64,000 bases of DNA from Bacteroidota bacterium (lineage in GTDB: Bacteria > Bacteroidota > Bacteroidia > NS11-12g > UBA955). The stretch lies in the NCBI GenBank assembly GCA_023957335.1, contig JAMLHC010000002.1:386809-450808 (forward strand), read 5' to 3'. Under the pieces are notes generated by a model. That model saw nothing but the letters and a program-made list of their open reading frames with translations. It did no database searches and had not been told where the DNA came from. Of the stretch, positions 1-7,958 are shown in pieces. A program made the position numbers and the translations under genes. The number at the start of each line of letters is the position of its first letter. Position 1 is the first letter of the stretch.

Positions 1-606
1 TATAGACATAACACAAATAGACACATATATACTACAGCAAGAAGTGGTGGAAATACAGCTGGTCTATATGAAAATCAATCGAAAAAAATATTCATGGTAA
101 GAGTTGACGATGCCATTATAGATGATAGCAACTTGATAAATGATAACCAATTTCGTTTAGTAAATACTTTTAGATTTTTTGGAAACTTACCTATAGTAGC
201 AGCTCTCATTGGAGCCTTGGTTAATGAAACAAACAATATTACTAGTGAAGGTCTTGCATATGGGGATGGAAGTTGCTATCCAAGTGCTAATCACGTAAAT
301 GGGTTTGCAATGGATACAGGTTATTTAAAAAACAGCAACCAAAATAATGCTAATTTCATGAGCAGATTGCATACTTTTGGATTCAGAACTTTTTTAATTG
401 GATACTCAAAAACAACATTAGAAACGACAGCAAACGCAATTAATAATTTAAGAAATGCACGAATTATAAGAGATGCATTTCCAGGATATAAAACGATACT
501 AGTAAATGGTGTACCAACTCAAGTTGTTAAAGATACCTTACATGACAACCATCTACATTCTGAAAATTTTATTATTCGAAATGGTGTTAAAGAATTGCCA
601 CTATGA
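1..606 (+). CDS. C-terminal part of a large LAS/M15-type zinc peptidase protein (copy A gene 1, 5' truncated by window)
   Basis: The reading frame is open from base 1, so the gene starts outside the window; the ATG at 94 is internal. The last ~200 residues align by eye with the end of the 1005-residue protein at 18203-21220. Both carry a GD.SC.PSA.HVNG.A.D segment and a terminal LHD.HLH. The spacing HxxGxAxD followed by a late HxH is the zinc-site signature of the LAS metallopeptidases (M15/M74), which cut peptide bonds in peptidoglycan. The first zinc-ligand His is encoded at 292-294. The stop codon overlaps the start of the following lipoprotein gene by 4 bases, as expected in an operon. 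The family assignment rests on motif recognition only. The substrate is unknown. Confidence 0.65.
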   Translation, partial: YRHNTNRHIYTTARSGGNTAGLYENQSKKIFMVRVDDAIIDDSNLINDNQFRLVNTFRFFGNLPIVAALIGALVNETNNITSEGLAYGDGSCYPSANHVNGFAMDTGYLKNSNQNNANFMSRLHTFGFRTFLIGYSKTTLETTANAINNLRNARIIRDAFPGYKTILVNGVPTQVVKDTLHDNHLHSENFIIRNGVKELPL

Positions 607-1176
607 AATTAGTTTTTTCCGTATCAAATACTTTTATCATAATCTTGCTTTCTTCATGTACAATGGAGAACACAAATGAAAATGTTGATTCAATAATAGA
701 TGACAATAAGATGAAACAACCGGATACGATTACTTTAATACCAACAATTCAAAAAGACTCATCTATTTCTCACCTAGATTCATTAGCTTTTCCATTCGGA
801 CCTAAAATTAGTTTTGAGTATTTCGAGAAAAACAACTTCCAAATTAATTTATATAAGGACATTTTATTGAATAAAGAAATCAATGAATTTTATAAGCTTT
901 ATGACTTGCCAAAATACAATAGTTTGCAATATATATCCATTGAATATGGGCTTGAATCAATCAATTGCCGGAACAACAAACCCTTTGACAGCATGCTTCA
1001 TTTTAGTAAATATATGTTTAAATTGCCTGATATTTCCATTTTTGATTGCTACTATGTTTATGAAGACGAAAATAATAACAAATTCCTCTCTAATGAATTT
1101 AGAAAATTCTGTTTAGATTATAAAGAATGTGGGCATTTAATACTGTTTAATAAAAGCAACAGCACTGCAAAAGTTC

Positions 1177-1185
1177 TTCCTGTCT
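1177..1185. repeat. 9-bp target site duplication, left of IS copy 1
   Basis: TTCCTGTCT is identical to bases 2546-2554 on the other side of the element. A 9-bp duplication fits the IS4 family. Confidence 0.85.
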
Positions 1186-2545
1186 CACATCTGTCCAAGA
1201 TAAATTTCAGTAAAAAGGGCATGGATTAAATTTTAACCCAAAACATTTATTTTGGGGTGTACAAAAAAAAACACCATGCCCACGACAAATGTAAATCTGT
1301 TTTCTCAAATTCTTGGCTTAATAGACAGGAATTCTTTCACAAAAATTGTAAACAACCACGACTCTGACAGACACTGCAAAGGCGTGAACACTTGGACTCA
1401 TTTAGTGTCAATGTTGTTTTGTCAATTTGCCAAGGCAAATAGTGTAAGAGAAATATCGAATGGACTTAAGAGTGCTACTGGTAATTTAAATCACTTAGGA
1501 GTTTCATGTTCACCGAGTAAATCCACCATTTCTTATCAAAATCAACAACGCAATTGGCAAGTTTTCAAGGATCTTTATTTTGAACTTTTCAACTCGTTCA
1601 ATAGCGGACTTCAAAAGAAACGACAGTTTGCAAGAATGCTGAAACGTAAAATTTTCATAGTAGACTCCACCGTTATTTCTCTTTGCTTAAGTTTGTTTGA
1701 TTGGGCTCAATACCGCAAAAGAAAAGGAGCAATAAAGCTTCATACTGTATTAGATTACGACACCTGCCTTCCTGTTTACATGCACATGACAGACGGGCTT
1801 AAACACGATGTGGCAATAGCAAAAACACTTAATATTCCCTCAGGCTCTGTTTTGGTTATGACATTTATGTAGATTAATGGTTGAATGTTTTGGACAGCAG
1901 AAGATTACGTTTGTAAGCAGATTAAAGAAAAACATACAATACAGTGTATAAAAGAAATGAGATTAAAGACAAAACGGGATTAATAGTCAAAGACCAAATT
2001 ATAGTATTGACGGGAGTTAAGACGTTAATTAATCAATACTCCTGCAAAGAACCAAGCACAGTAGTGGTTATGATCCAGTGCAAAAAATAGAACTGATTCT
2101 CTCACCAACAGACGGACAGCAAAGAAACAATATTCGCACTTTGGTTAAAATTAGATGTGAGAGATTATAGACCTTCTTCAAACGATTAAACAAGCATTAA
2201 AATCAAAACTTTATAAATGTCCTAATGCTATATTTATCCAAGTTTTTCTGTCTGTTTTAATCACCATTCTTCTATCAAATATCTTCAGAATAAGGCAAAG
2301 TATGCATGGCATCTGTCCAATTTAATTGGTGGGACTTATAAGGGTAAATCTTTTTGCTAAAATAGATTTATGGTATTGGCTTAATCATCCTTTTATTAAA
2401 ATGAAGCCTCCAGCTAGCCAACAATTAAGCATTTTTATAACATAAAATCGGAGGGGTAGATTTGACAAAACAACATTTTTAGATCGTAACTGTACTCATT
2501 TTCTAATCGTTTCATTGGTGTTTAAAAATATATTGGACAGCAATG
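1186..2545 (+). mobile_element. IS4-family element, copy 1 (1360 bp, transposase frame broken)
   Basis: The ends match the intact element at 16424-17788: left end CACATCTGTCCAAGATA, and right end, read inward, CATTGCTGTCCAATATA. These are imperfect inverted repeats sharing CTGTCCAA. The element is flanked by the 9-bp duplication TTCCTGTCT and inserted in a lipoprotein gene. Bases up to about 1855 and from about 2340 are nearly identical to the intact copy, whereas 1856-2340 carries many small indels. Real decay is possible, but errors restricted to the interior of a repeat are also what poor assembly of a repeat looks like. Confidence 0.9.
1276..2445 (+). pseudogene. IS4-family transposase, frameshifted (copy 1)
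   Basis: The first ~196 residues (ATG at 1276, stop at 1870-1872) match the intact 391-residue transposase almost exactly, including the first catalytic Asp in IVDSTVIS. The second Asp region (VMDRAY in the intact copy) is destroyed by small deletions around 1858-1870. The rest, to the expected stop at 2443-2445, is readable only by changing frame several times. As written, the copy could not make active transposase. Confidence 0.85.
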
Positions 2546-2554
2546 TTCCTGTCT
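2546..2554. repeat. 9-bp target site duplication, right of IS copy 1
   Basis: TTCCTGTCT, identical to 1177-1185. The bases after it continue the lipoprotein reading frame. Confidence 0.85.
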
Positions 2555-2760
2555 ATTTTTATTATTACAGTGATGGTTCTAATAAATTCAGGGAATCTTT
2601 TATTAATAAAGATGGGACTATAAAAGTAATCGACTCATGGCAATATGATATTATTAATGAAAAAGGAGAGTCTGATTATACAACTGATATCCTTAGCACA
2701 TATCTGATTAAAATAGATAAGGAAGGGAATATCAAAATAGATAATTTAAATTAAGAAGAA

Positions 2761-2796
2761 ATGTCAAAATTAGTATCTTTAAATAATATTATCTCC
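2761..2796 (+). other. Orphaned original 5' end of the copy A DUF6603-like gene
   Basis: ATG at 2761 opens MSKLVSLNNIIS, 6 bases after the stop of the lipoprotein gene. An IS4-family copy follows at 2797. The 9 bases ATTATCTCC at 2788-2796 recur at 4151-4159. Joining 2796 to 4160 gives MSKLVSLNNIIS-VDNIPDELGF, which lines up with the start of the paralogue at 22062 (..IEKIPDELGF). This was the native start of the gene now read from 4148. Confidence 0.8.
2788..2796. repeat. 9-bp target site duplication, left of IS copy 2
   Basis: ATTATCTCC, identical to 4151-4159. Confidence 0.85.
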
Positions 2797-4150
2797 CACA
2801 TCTGTCCAAGATAAATTTCAGTAAAAAGGGCATGGATTAAATTTTAACCCAAAACATTTATTTTGGGGTGTACAAAAAAAAACACCATGCCCACGACAAA
2901 TGTAAATCTGTTTTTTCAAATTCTTGGCTTAATAGACAGGAATTCTTTCACAAAAATTGTAAACAACCACGACTCTGACAGACACTGCAAAGGAGTTAAC
3001 ACTTGGACTCATTTAGTGTCAATGTTGTTTTGTCAATTTGCCAAGGCAAATAGTGTAAGAGAAATATCGAATGGACTTAAGAGTGCTACTGGTAATTTAA
3101 ATCACTTAGGAGTTTATATCACTTCTGAGTAAATTCTGCTTACATTGTCAAAATCATCATCGCAATGGCGTGCTTTCAAGGATCTTTATTTTTGAACTTT
3201 CAACTCGCTCAATAGCGGACTTCAAAAGAAACGACAGTTTGCAAGAATGCTGAAACGTATCATAGTAGACTCCACAGTTATTTCTCTTTTGCTTAGCTGT
3301 TTGATTGGGCTCAATACCGCAAAAGAAAAGGAGCAATAAAGCTTCATACTGTATTAGATTACGACACCTGCCTTCCTGTTTACATGCATGACAGACGGGC
3401 TTAAACACGATGTGGCAATTGCAAAACACTTAATATCTCTCAGGCTCTGTTGGTTATGGACAGAGCTATGTAGATTTTAATTGTCAAATGTTTTGACAGC
3501 AGAAGGATTACGTTTGGTAAGCAGATTAAAGAAAAACATACAATACAGTGTGGTAAAAAAGAAAAAATGAGATTAAAGACAAAACGGGATTAATAGTCAA
3601 AGACCAAATTATAGTATTGACGGGAGTTAAGACAGCAATTAACTACCCCAAAGCAACTAAGGATAGTAGTGGTTTATGATCCAGTAAAAAGCAGAACTGA
3701 CTTTCTCTCACCAACAACACATCTTGACAGCAGAAACAATATCGCAACTCTATAAAGCCAGATGGGAGATTGAGACCTTCTTCAAACAGATTAAACAAGT
3801 ACTAAAATCAAAACTTTTATAGGCATGTAAGTCCCAATGCTATACTTATCCAAGTTTGGTCTGCTTTAATCACCATTCTCTTACTCAAATATCTTCAGAA
3901 TAAGGCAAAGTATGCATGGCATCTGTCCAATTTGGTGGGACTTATAAGGGTAAATCTTTTTGCTAAAATAGATTTATGGTATTGGCTTAATCATCCTTTT
4001 ATTAAAATGAAGCCTCCAGATAGCCAACAATTAAGCATTTTTATAACATGAAATCGGAGGGATAGATTTGACAAAACAACATTTTTAGAGCGTAACTTGC
4101 TCATTTTCAAAACAATTTATTGGTGTTTAAAAATATCTTGGACAGCAATG
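2797..4150 (+). mobile_element. IS4-family element, copy 2 (1354 bp, transposase frame broken)
   Basis: It has the same ends as copies 1 and 3 (CACATCTGTCC at the left, GGACAGCAATG at the right) and perfect 9-bp flanking duplications. It carries substitutions near its right end (3990-4125) not seen in the other two copies, so it is a slightly different variant. Indels against the intact copy are concentrated between about 3110 and 3830. Its last three bases, ATG at 4148-4150, form a start codon in frame with the interrupted gene. Confidence 0.9.
2887..4051 (+). pseudogene. IS4-family transposase, frameshifted (copy 2)
   Basis: ATG at 2887 begins the same MPTTNVNLF N-terminus as the intact transposase. 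The frame is kept for about 75 residues, and then repeated small indels from about 3110 break it. The expected C-terminal stop is TGA at 4049-4051. All three catalytic-motif regions (IVDSTVIS, VMDRAY, YKARWEIETFFKQIK) can be traced but not in one frame. Confidence 0.85.
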
Positions 4151-7100
4151 ATTATCTCCGTAGATAATATCCCCGATGAATTAGGCTTTATTCAGGAAGG
4201 AATCAGCAATGTGTTCTCAAAGCTGTTTTTCAAGCAACTCTATGTGCACAACATCGGAGGAAACAGCGAGTACTCCTTCATCTTGGTGAGCAAATCCAAA
4301 ATAGCGATTGACATTTCCAAAGGAGAAGACATTATTCTGGTGGTCAATCCGGGATATTCTTCAGGTTCTCCCAGCGAGTTTGATGTCAGCGCCAGGTACA
4401 GGTGGATATTAAAAGAAAGAATCGGTTCCTTTGAATTAGACACTTTTGATCATTCCCCATCTGCATTCTTAGACATTATCATCAGGGTGTTTGGGATAGA
4501 TACTTCTGCCATCTTTCAATCAGCTATTTTTGCTTTTTATCATGAGGAAGATTACGAGGATGACCCATTGCAACAATTTGTTGAATACTTTAATATTCAT
4601 TATTCTCCTGATACTGATTTAACACTTTCTTCTCACGATAGCTTAAACGAAATAATTGAAGACCTGCTCACTCAAATGAAAACAGGAGGGAATGATTATG
4701 ACCCATTTACCGTAATATTTGATCTTTATATTGATTCAGGTGAAACCCTCGAAGAGAAACTTGCAAATATTGAATTACTGTTCAGAAACTTTTTTGGAGA
4801 CTTTACTTTAGCATCTTTTAAGCAAATACTTTTCCCTCAGTTTTCTGTTTCGTTTCATGGGTTGAATATTGCACTTGAATTTCCCCGGTCATTATTGATT
4901 CCACTTAATTCAAATAATGACCGGATTGATGATGAAAAATCAAAATTAACCTTTACCGTTGGCTCACTTAACTTTGATAGTGACATTGGATTTTCGTTCA
5001 ATGAAGAATCTGAATTCACTCTTGATAAATCTGAAATTTTAGAATCGGGTTTTGTTTTAGACGCTGATGGAATAAAACTATACTTGAGTAATGGACAAAA
5101 CCTCCAGAACGCCCAGGCAGACGGACGAACTGAATTCAAAGGCATCTACATAGAAGAAGCCACGATAGGGTTGCCCAAAGACTGGACAGCAGACCCAAAC
5201 AACCAAAATATAGAAATAAAAGGAAAAGAACTACTCATAGGCACAGGCGGAGGTTTTTCGGGCAAGATAGGCGTAGAGGGTAACGGCAAGCTCAAATTCA
5301 GCCTCTTGGGCATAGACATAGACTTCAGCTCCTTTTACGTTGAATTTAAGCAAAACGCGGTCATCTCCTCCGACATCAAAGGCAAGCTCACCATAGAGGG
5401 GTTAAAAGACAGCAAAGGCAATAATGCCGTGCTGGACTTCACCATAGACTGGAAAGCAGACGGATACACCATAAAAATAGAAAACACCAACGGCATTCAG
5501 CTACGGGTTCCCAATGTGGTGGACATCACTTTGTACTCGCTTTCCATTGGCAGGGTTGGCGGCAACCGGCATTTCAAGAGCAAAGGAAAAATAGACCGTG
5601 TAGCAGACATACCCCAACTGGGAGTGTTAATCCCACGCACCCTTGACTTTAAGAAAATAGAAATCAATCAGGGCGCAGCCAACGACTACGACATAGACAT
5701 CAAATGGGAGGACGACATCACAGCTACTTTCAATGAAAATGGCTTAGACCTTGACTACGAGCATATCTTCCCTATCAACAAAACCGTCCTTAAAATCTTC
5801 ACGCTTCATTTGATAAAATTTCAGGTTAAGTCAAACCGGAGCAACGGCATAGACATCACCACGCTCATAGATGCCGACCTGAACCTCGACCCGATTTTCG
5901 GAACTATACGTGGAGGAGGACTGAAAGCGGCTATCACCTTCCCCGAAGACGGAGGCAACTTAGGACCTGCCGACATTCAGTTCAGCCTTGTAACGCCCGA
6001 CTCCATGGGAATTCAGATAAAAATACCCGGTATAAAAGGCGGAGGCTGGCTGAGACAGGACGAAAACGAAGAAGAATATACAGGCTTGCTCCACCTTGAA
6101 ATTCAGGACAAGCTGAAAATCAACGCTTACGGCATACTCAACCTGAGGCTTCCGAGTGGAAAAGCGGGCTTCTCCATAGTGGGTATCGCCTCTGTGGAGT
6201 TCACCCCTGCCATAGACATTGCCATGGGGCTGAAACTAGGAGGAATAGGTGTGCTGTTCGGGCTGAACCGCTCTATGGACATAACCGCCTTGCAGGACAG
6301 CGTACGCGACAACACCCTGCAACACCTCATGTTCCCCGAAAAACCTGTCGAAAACGCCTCCACTATCATCAGCACTATGGGCAAAGTCTTTCCCGTAAAC
6401 GAAGGACAGTTTACCTTCGGGCTGCTTTTGAAAGCGTATTGGGGAGGAGAAAAGCTCGTAACGCTCACTATGGGTATTATGGTAGAGGTTAAAAACCCTG
6501 TCAAGATAGCTGTTGCGGGTGTGCTTACTCTCTCCCTGCCCGATGAGAAAAACCCCTTGGTGCTAATCAATGCGGCTTTCCTTGCGGCTGTTGATTTTGA
6601 CGCGAAAAAGTTTGCGCTCGATGCCAGAATTTACGATTCCAAAATCATGAATCTCTCCATTTCTGGAGACATACTTGCAAGATATTACTGGGGAGACACA
6701 GGCGGCTTCCTGCTGTCCATGGGCGGTTTCCACCCATCCTACATGCCTCCGCAACTGGATTTGCCCGCCAAAATAAACAGGCTTGCCATCAGCTTTATAG
6801 ACGAGGCAGACAGAAAGCTCAAAGGAGAATTTTATATGGCTATAAGCTCCAACTCGGTGCAGTTCGGGGCGGCTCTGGACTTGTATGTCAAGCTTGCCTT
6901 GGGATATAGCCTCAAAGGAAGATTCGGGCTTGATGTGCTGATGTACACCCGACCCGAATTCTGGTTTTTGGCGGAAATGCACGTCAGCGCAGGAGTTTAC
7001 AGAAAAAGCAAAAACAAACCTGCTGCGGGCATAAGCATAGACCTGTCCTTGCAGGGACCCAATCCCTATCACGCTAAGGGAAGAGGCTCTGTAAGCATTG

Positions 7101-7945
7101 GACCTCTTGAAATTTCCGGCAATTTTGACATCACGGTCGGGAAGAAAAGACAGATTGTGGCTTCGAGCGTCAATGTGTTTGCCATGGTGGAAGCACAGAT
7201 TAAGGACAGCTACACATGGCAGTCCGTTCTGCCCGACCTGAACACCATTGATGTTACGCTCAGGGAGCTGAAAACGGAAGATCTGTCGGAAGGCGTGCTG
7301 ATGCTTCATCCCATGGGCTGCTTGCAGGTGAAACAGGGAGTAGCCCCGCTGAACATATCACTCAACTGCTTTGGCAATGCAACCATTGAAGATGACGACA
7401 AAATCTGGATTCAGAGTGCTAAGATAGGCGCGACCACACTGCCATCCACCCCTGTCAGGGACAAGTTCGCACCAGCCCAGTTTTTCAATATCACAGAGGA
7501 TCAGAAGCTGAAATCCCCCGCTTTCAGCGACTATCAGGCGGGAGTGGAAATTGGCGGAACAGATGCAGCGGACACCTGCTGCATAAGGATTAAAGACATA
7601 AATCACAGGACGATAGTGCTTGACAAAATGTTTGTTGTGGAAAGAGGGCTTACACCTGTTACCTCGTCCCGTTTCAACGACTCCATGCTGGGCGGAGCGA
7701 CAGCAAGCTCCCCCGCTTCACAAGCCAAAACAACCGTACACGGCTTTATCGGCTCGGAAGAGAGCGTGCAGTACGAGGCAGACAGCTTTGTGCTGCTGTT
7801 TGCGGAAGACCATTCGGAAGCCTCCCCCAATGTCTTTTCAACCTACGAAGAAGCATTGGAAACACTCCGATTTAGAGCCGTTGAGTTAGATGTATATGAT
7901 TCGGAATTACTAATAGCAAGACAAAGTGAAACAGTAGTCAGTTAA
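4148..7945 (+). CDS. Large beta-rich DUF6603-like protein, copy A gene 3 (1265 aa; start supplied by IS end)
   Basis: The native start is at 2761, and the gene is cut off from it by IS copy 2. ATG 4148-4150, the last three bases of the element, is in frame and gives MIISVDNIPDELG, losing only about 8 native residues. An upstream TTG at 4097 lies inside the element and is less likely. The protein has no signal peptide or membrane helix that I can see. It has a divergent N-terminal ~320 residues, then a core rich in alternating beta-strand and Gly-rich segments, including SFYVEF, GGGLKAAITFPE, GLNRSMDITALQDSVRD (about residue 705) and GGFHPSY. That core resembles what I remember as DUF6603, a family without known function. 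It shares most core residues with the paralogue at 22062-25955, and the N- and C-terminal parts differ. It lies 13 bases upstream of gene 4. Confidence 0.7.
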   Translation: MIISVDNIPDELGFIQEGISNVFSKLFFKQLYVHNIGGNSEYSFILVSKSKIAIDISKGEDIILVVNPGYSSGSPSEFDVSARYRWILKERIGSFELDTFDHSPSAFLDIIIRVFGIDTSAIFQSAIFAFYHEEDYEDDPLQQFVEYFNIHYSPDTDLTLSSHDSLNEIIEDLLTQMKTGGNDYDPFTVIFDLYIDSGETLEEKLANIELLFRNFFGDFTLASFKQILFPQFSVSFHGLNIALEFPRSLLIPLNSNNDRIDDEKSKLTFTVGSLNFDSDIGFSFNEESEFTLDKSEILESGFVLDADGIKLYLSNGQNLQNAQADGRTEFKGIYIEEATIGLPKDWTADPNNQNIEIKGKELLIGTGGGFSGKIGVEGNGKLKFSLLGIDIDFSSFYVEFKQNAVISSDIKGKLTIEGLKDSKGNNAVLDFTIDWKADGYTIKIENTNGIQLRVPNVVDITLYSLSIGRVGGNRHFKSKGKIDRVADIPQLGVLIPRTLDFKKIEINQGAANDYDIDIKWEDDITATFNENGLDLDYEHIFPINKTVLKIFTLHLIKFQVKSNRSNGIDITTLIDADLNLDPIFGTIRGGGLKAAITFPEDGGNLGPADIQFSLVTPDSMGIQIKIPGIKGGGWLRQDENEEEYTGLLHLEIQDKLKINAYGILNLRLPSGKAGFSIVGIASVEFTPAIDIAMGLKLGGIGVLFGLNRSMDITALQDSVRDNTLQHLMFPEKPVENASTIISTMGKVFPVNEGQFTFGLLLKAYWGGEKLVTLTMGIMVEVKNPVKIAVAGVLTLSLPDEKNPLVLINAAFLAAVDFDAKKFALDARIYDSKIMNLSISGDILARYYWGDTGGFLLSMGGFHPSYMPPQLDLPAKINRLAISFIDEADRKLKGEFYMAISSNSVQFGAALDLYVKLALGYSLKGRFGLDVLMYTRPEFWFLAEMHVSAGVYRKSKNKPAAGISIDLSLQGPNPYHAKGRGSVSIGPLEISGNFDITVGKKRQIVASSVNVFAMVEAQIKDSYTWQSVLPDLNTIDVTLRELKTEDLSEGVLMLHPMGCLQVKQGVAPLNISLNCFGNATIEDDDKIWIQSAKIGATTLPSTPVRDKFAPAQFFNITEDQKLKSPAFSDYQAGVEIGGTDAADTCCIRIKDINHRTIVLDKMFVVERGLTPVTSSRFNDSMLGGATASSPASQAKTTVHGFIGSEESVQYEADSFVLLFAEDHSEASPNVFSTYEEALETLRFRAVELDVYDSELLIARQSETVVS
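4151..4159. repeat. 9-bp target site duplication, right of IS copy 2
   Basis: ATTATCTCC, identical to 2788-2796. It is part of the coding frame of the downstream gene. Confidence 0.85.
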
Positions 7946-7958
7946 ATAAAATACCATT

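Larger units (their letters stand above)
603..2754 (+). pseudogene. Lipoprotein gene of copy A, split by an IS4-family element
   Basis: The N-terminal part (603-1185) has a lipoprotein signal peptide with lipobox LSSC near residue 19. The remainder (2555-2754) lies beyond an IS4-family copy at 1186-2545. The 9-bp sequence TTCCTGTCT is repeated at 1177-1185 and 2546-2554. Removing the element and one repeat restores one open frame of 260 codons, reading AKVLPVYFYYYSDG across the joint. This is close in length to the paralogue at 21224-22060 (278 aa), and both share a PFGP motif about 60 residues after the lipidation Cys. As present, translation would run into the element and stop at about 1229, giving 208 residues with a foreign tail. 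The function of the family is unknown. Its place between the peptidase-type gene and the large beta-rich gene is conserved in both copies. Confidence 0.75.

Noticed and set aside
4097-4147. TTG start for gene 3 inside IS copy 2
   Set aside because: It would add 17 IS-encoded residues. ATG 4148 is in frame and keeps the native sequence almost complete.
6563-7309. A 248-codon open frame on the minus strand opposite gene 3
   Set aside because: It lies wholly within the conserved, paralogue-supported plus-strand gene, and its translation shows no domain. The equivalent frame in copy B is broken into shorter pieces.
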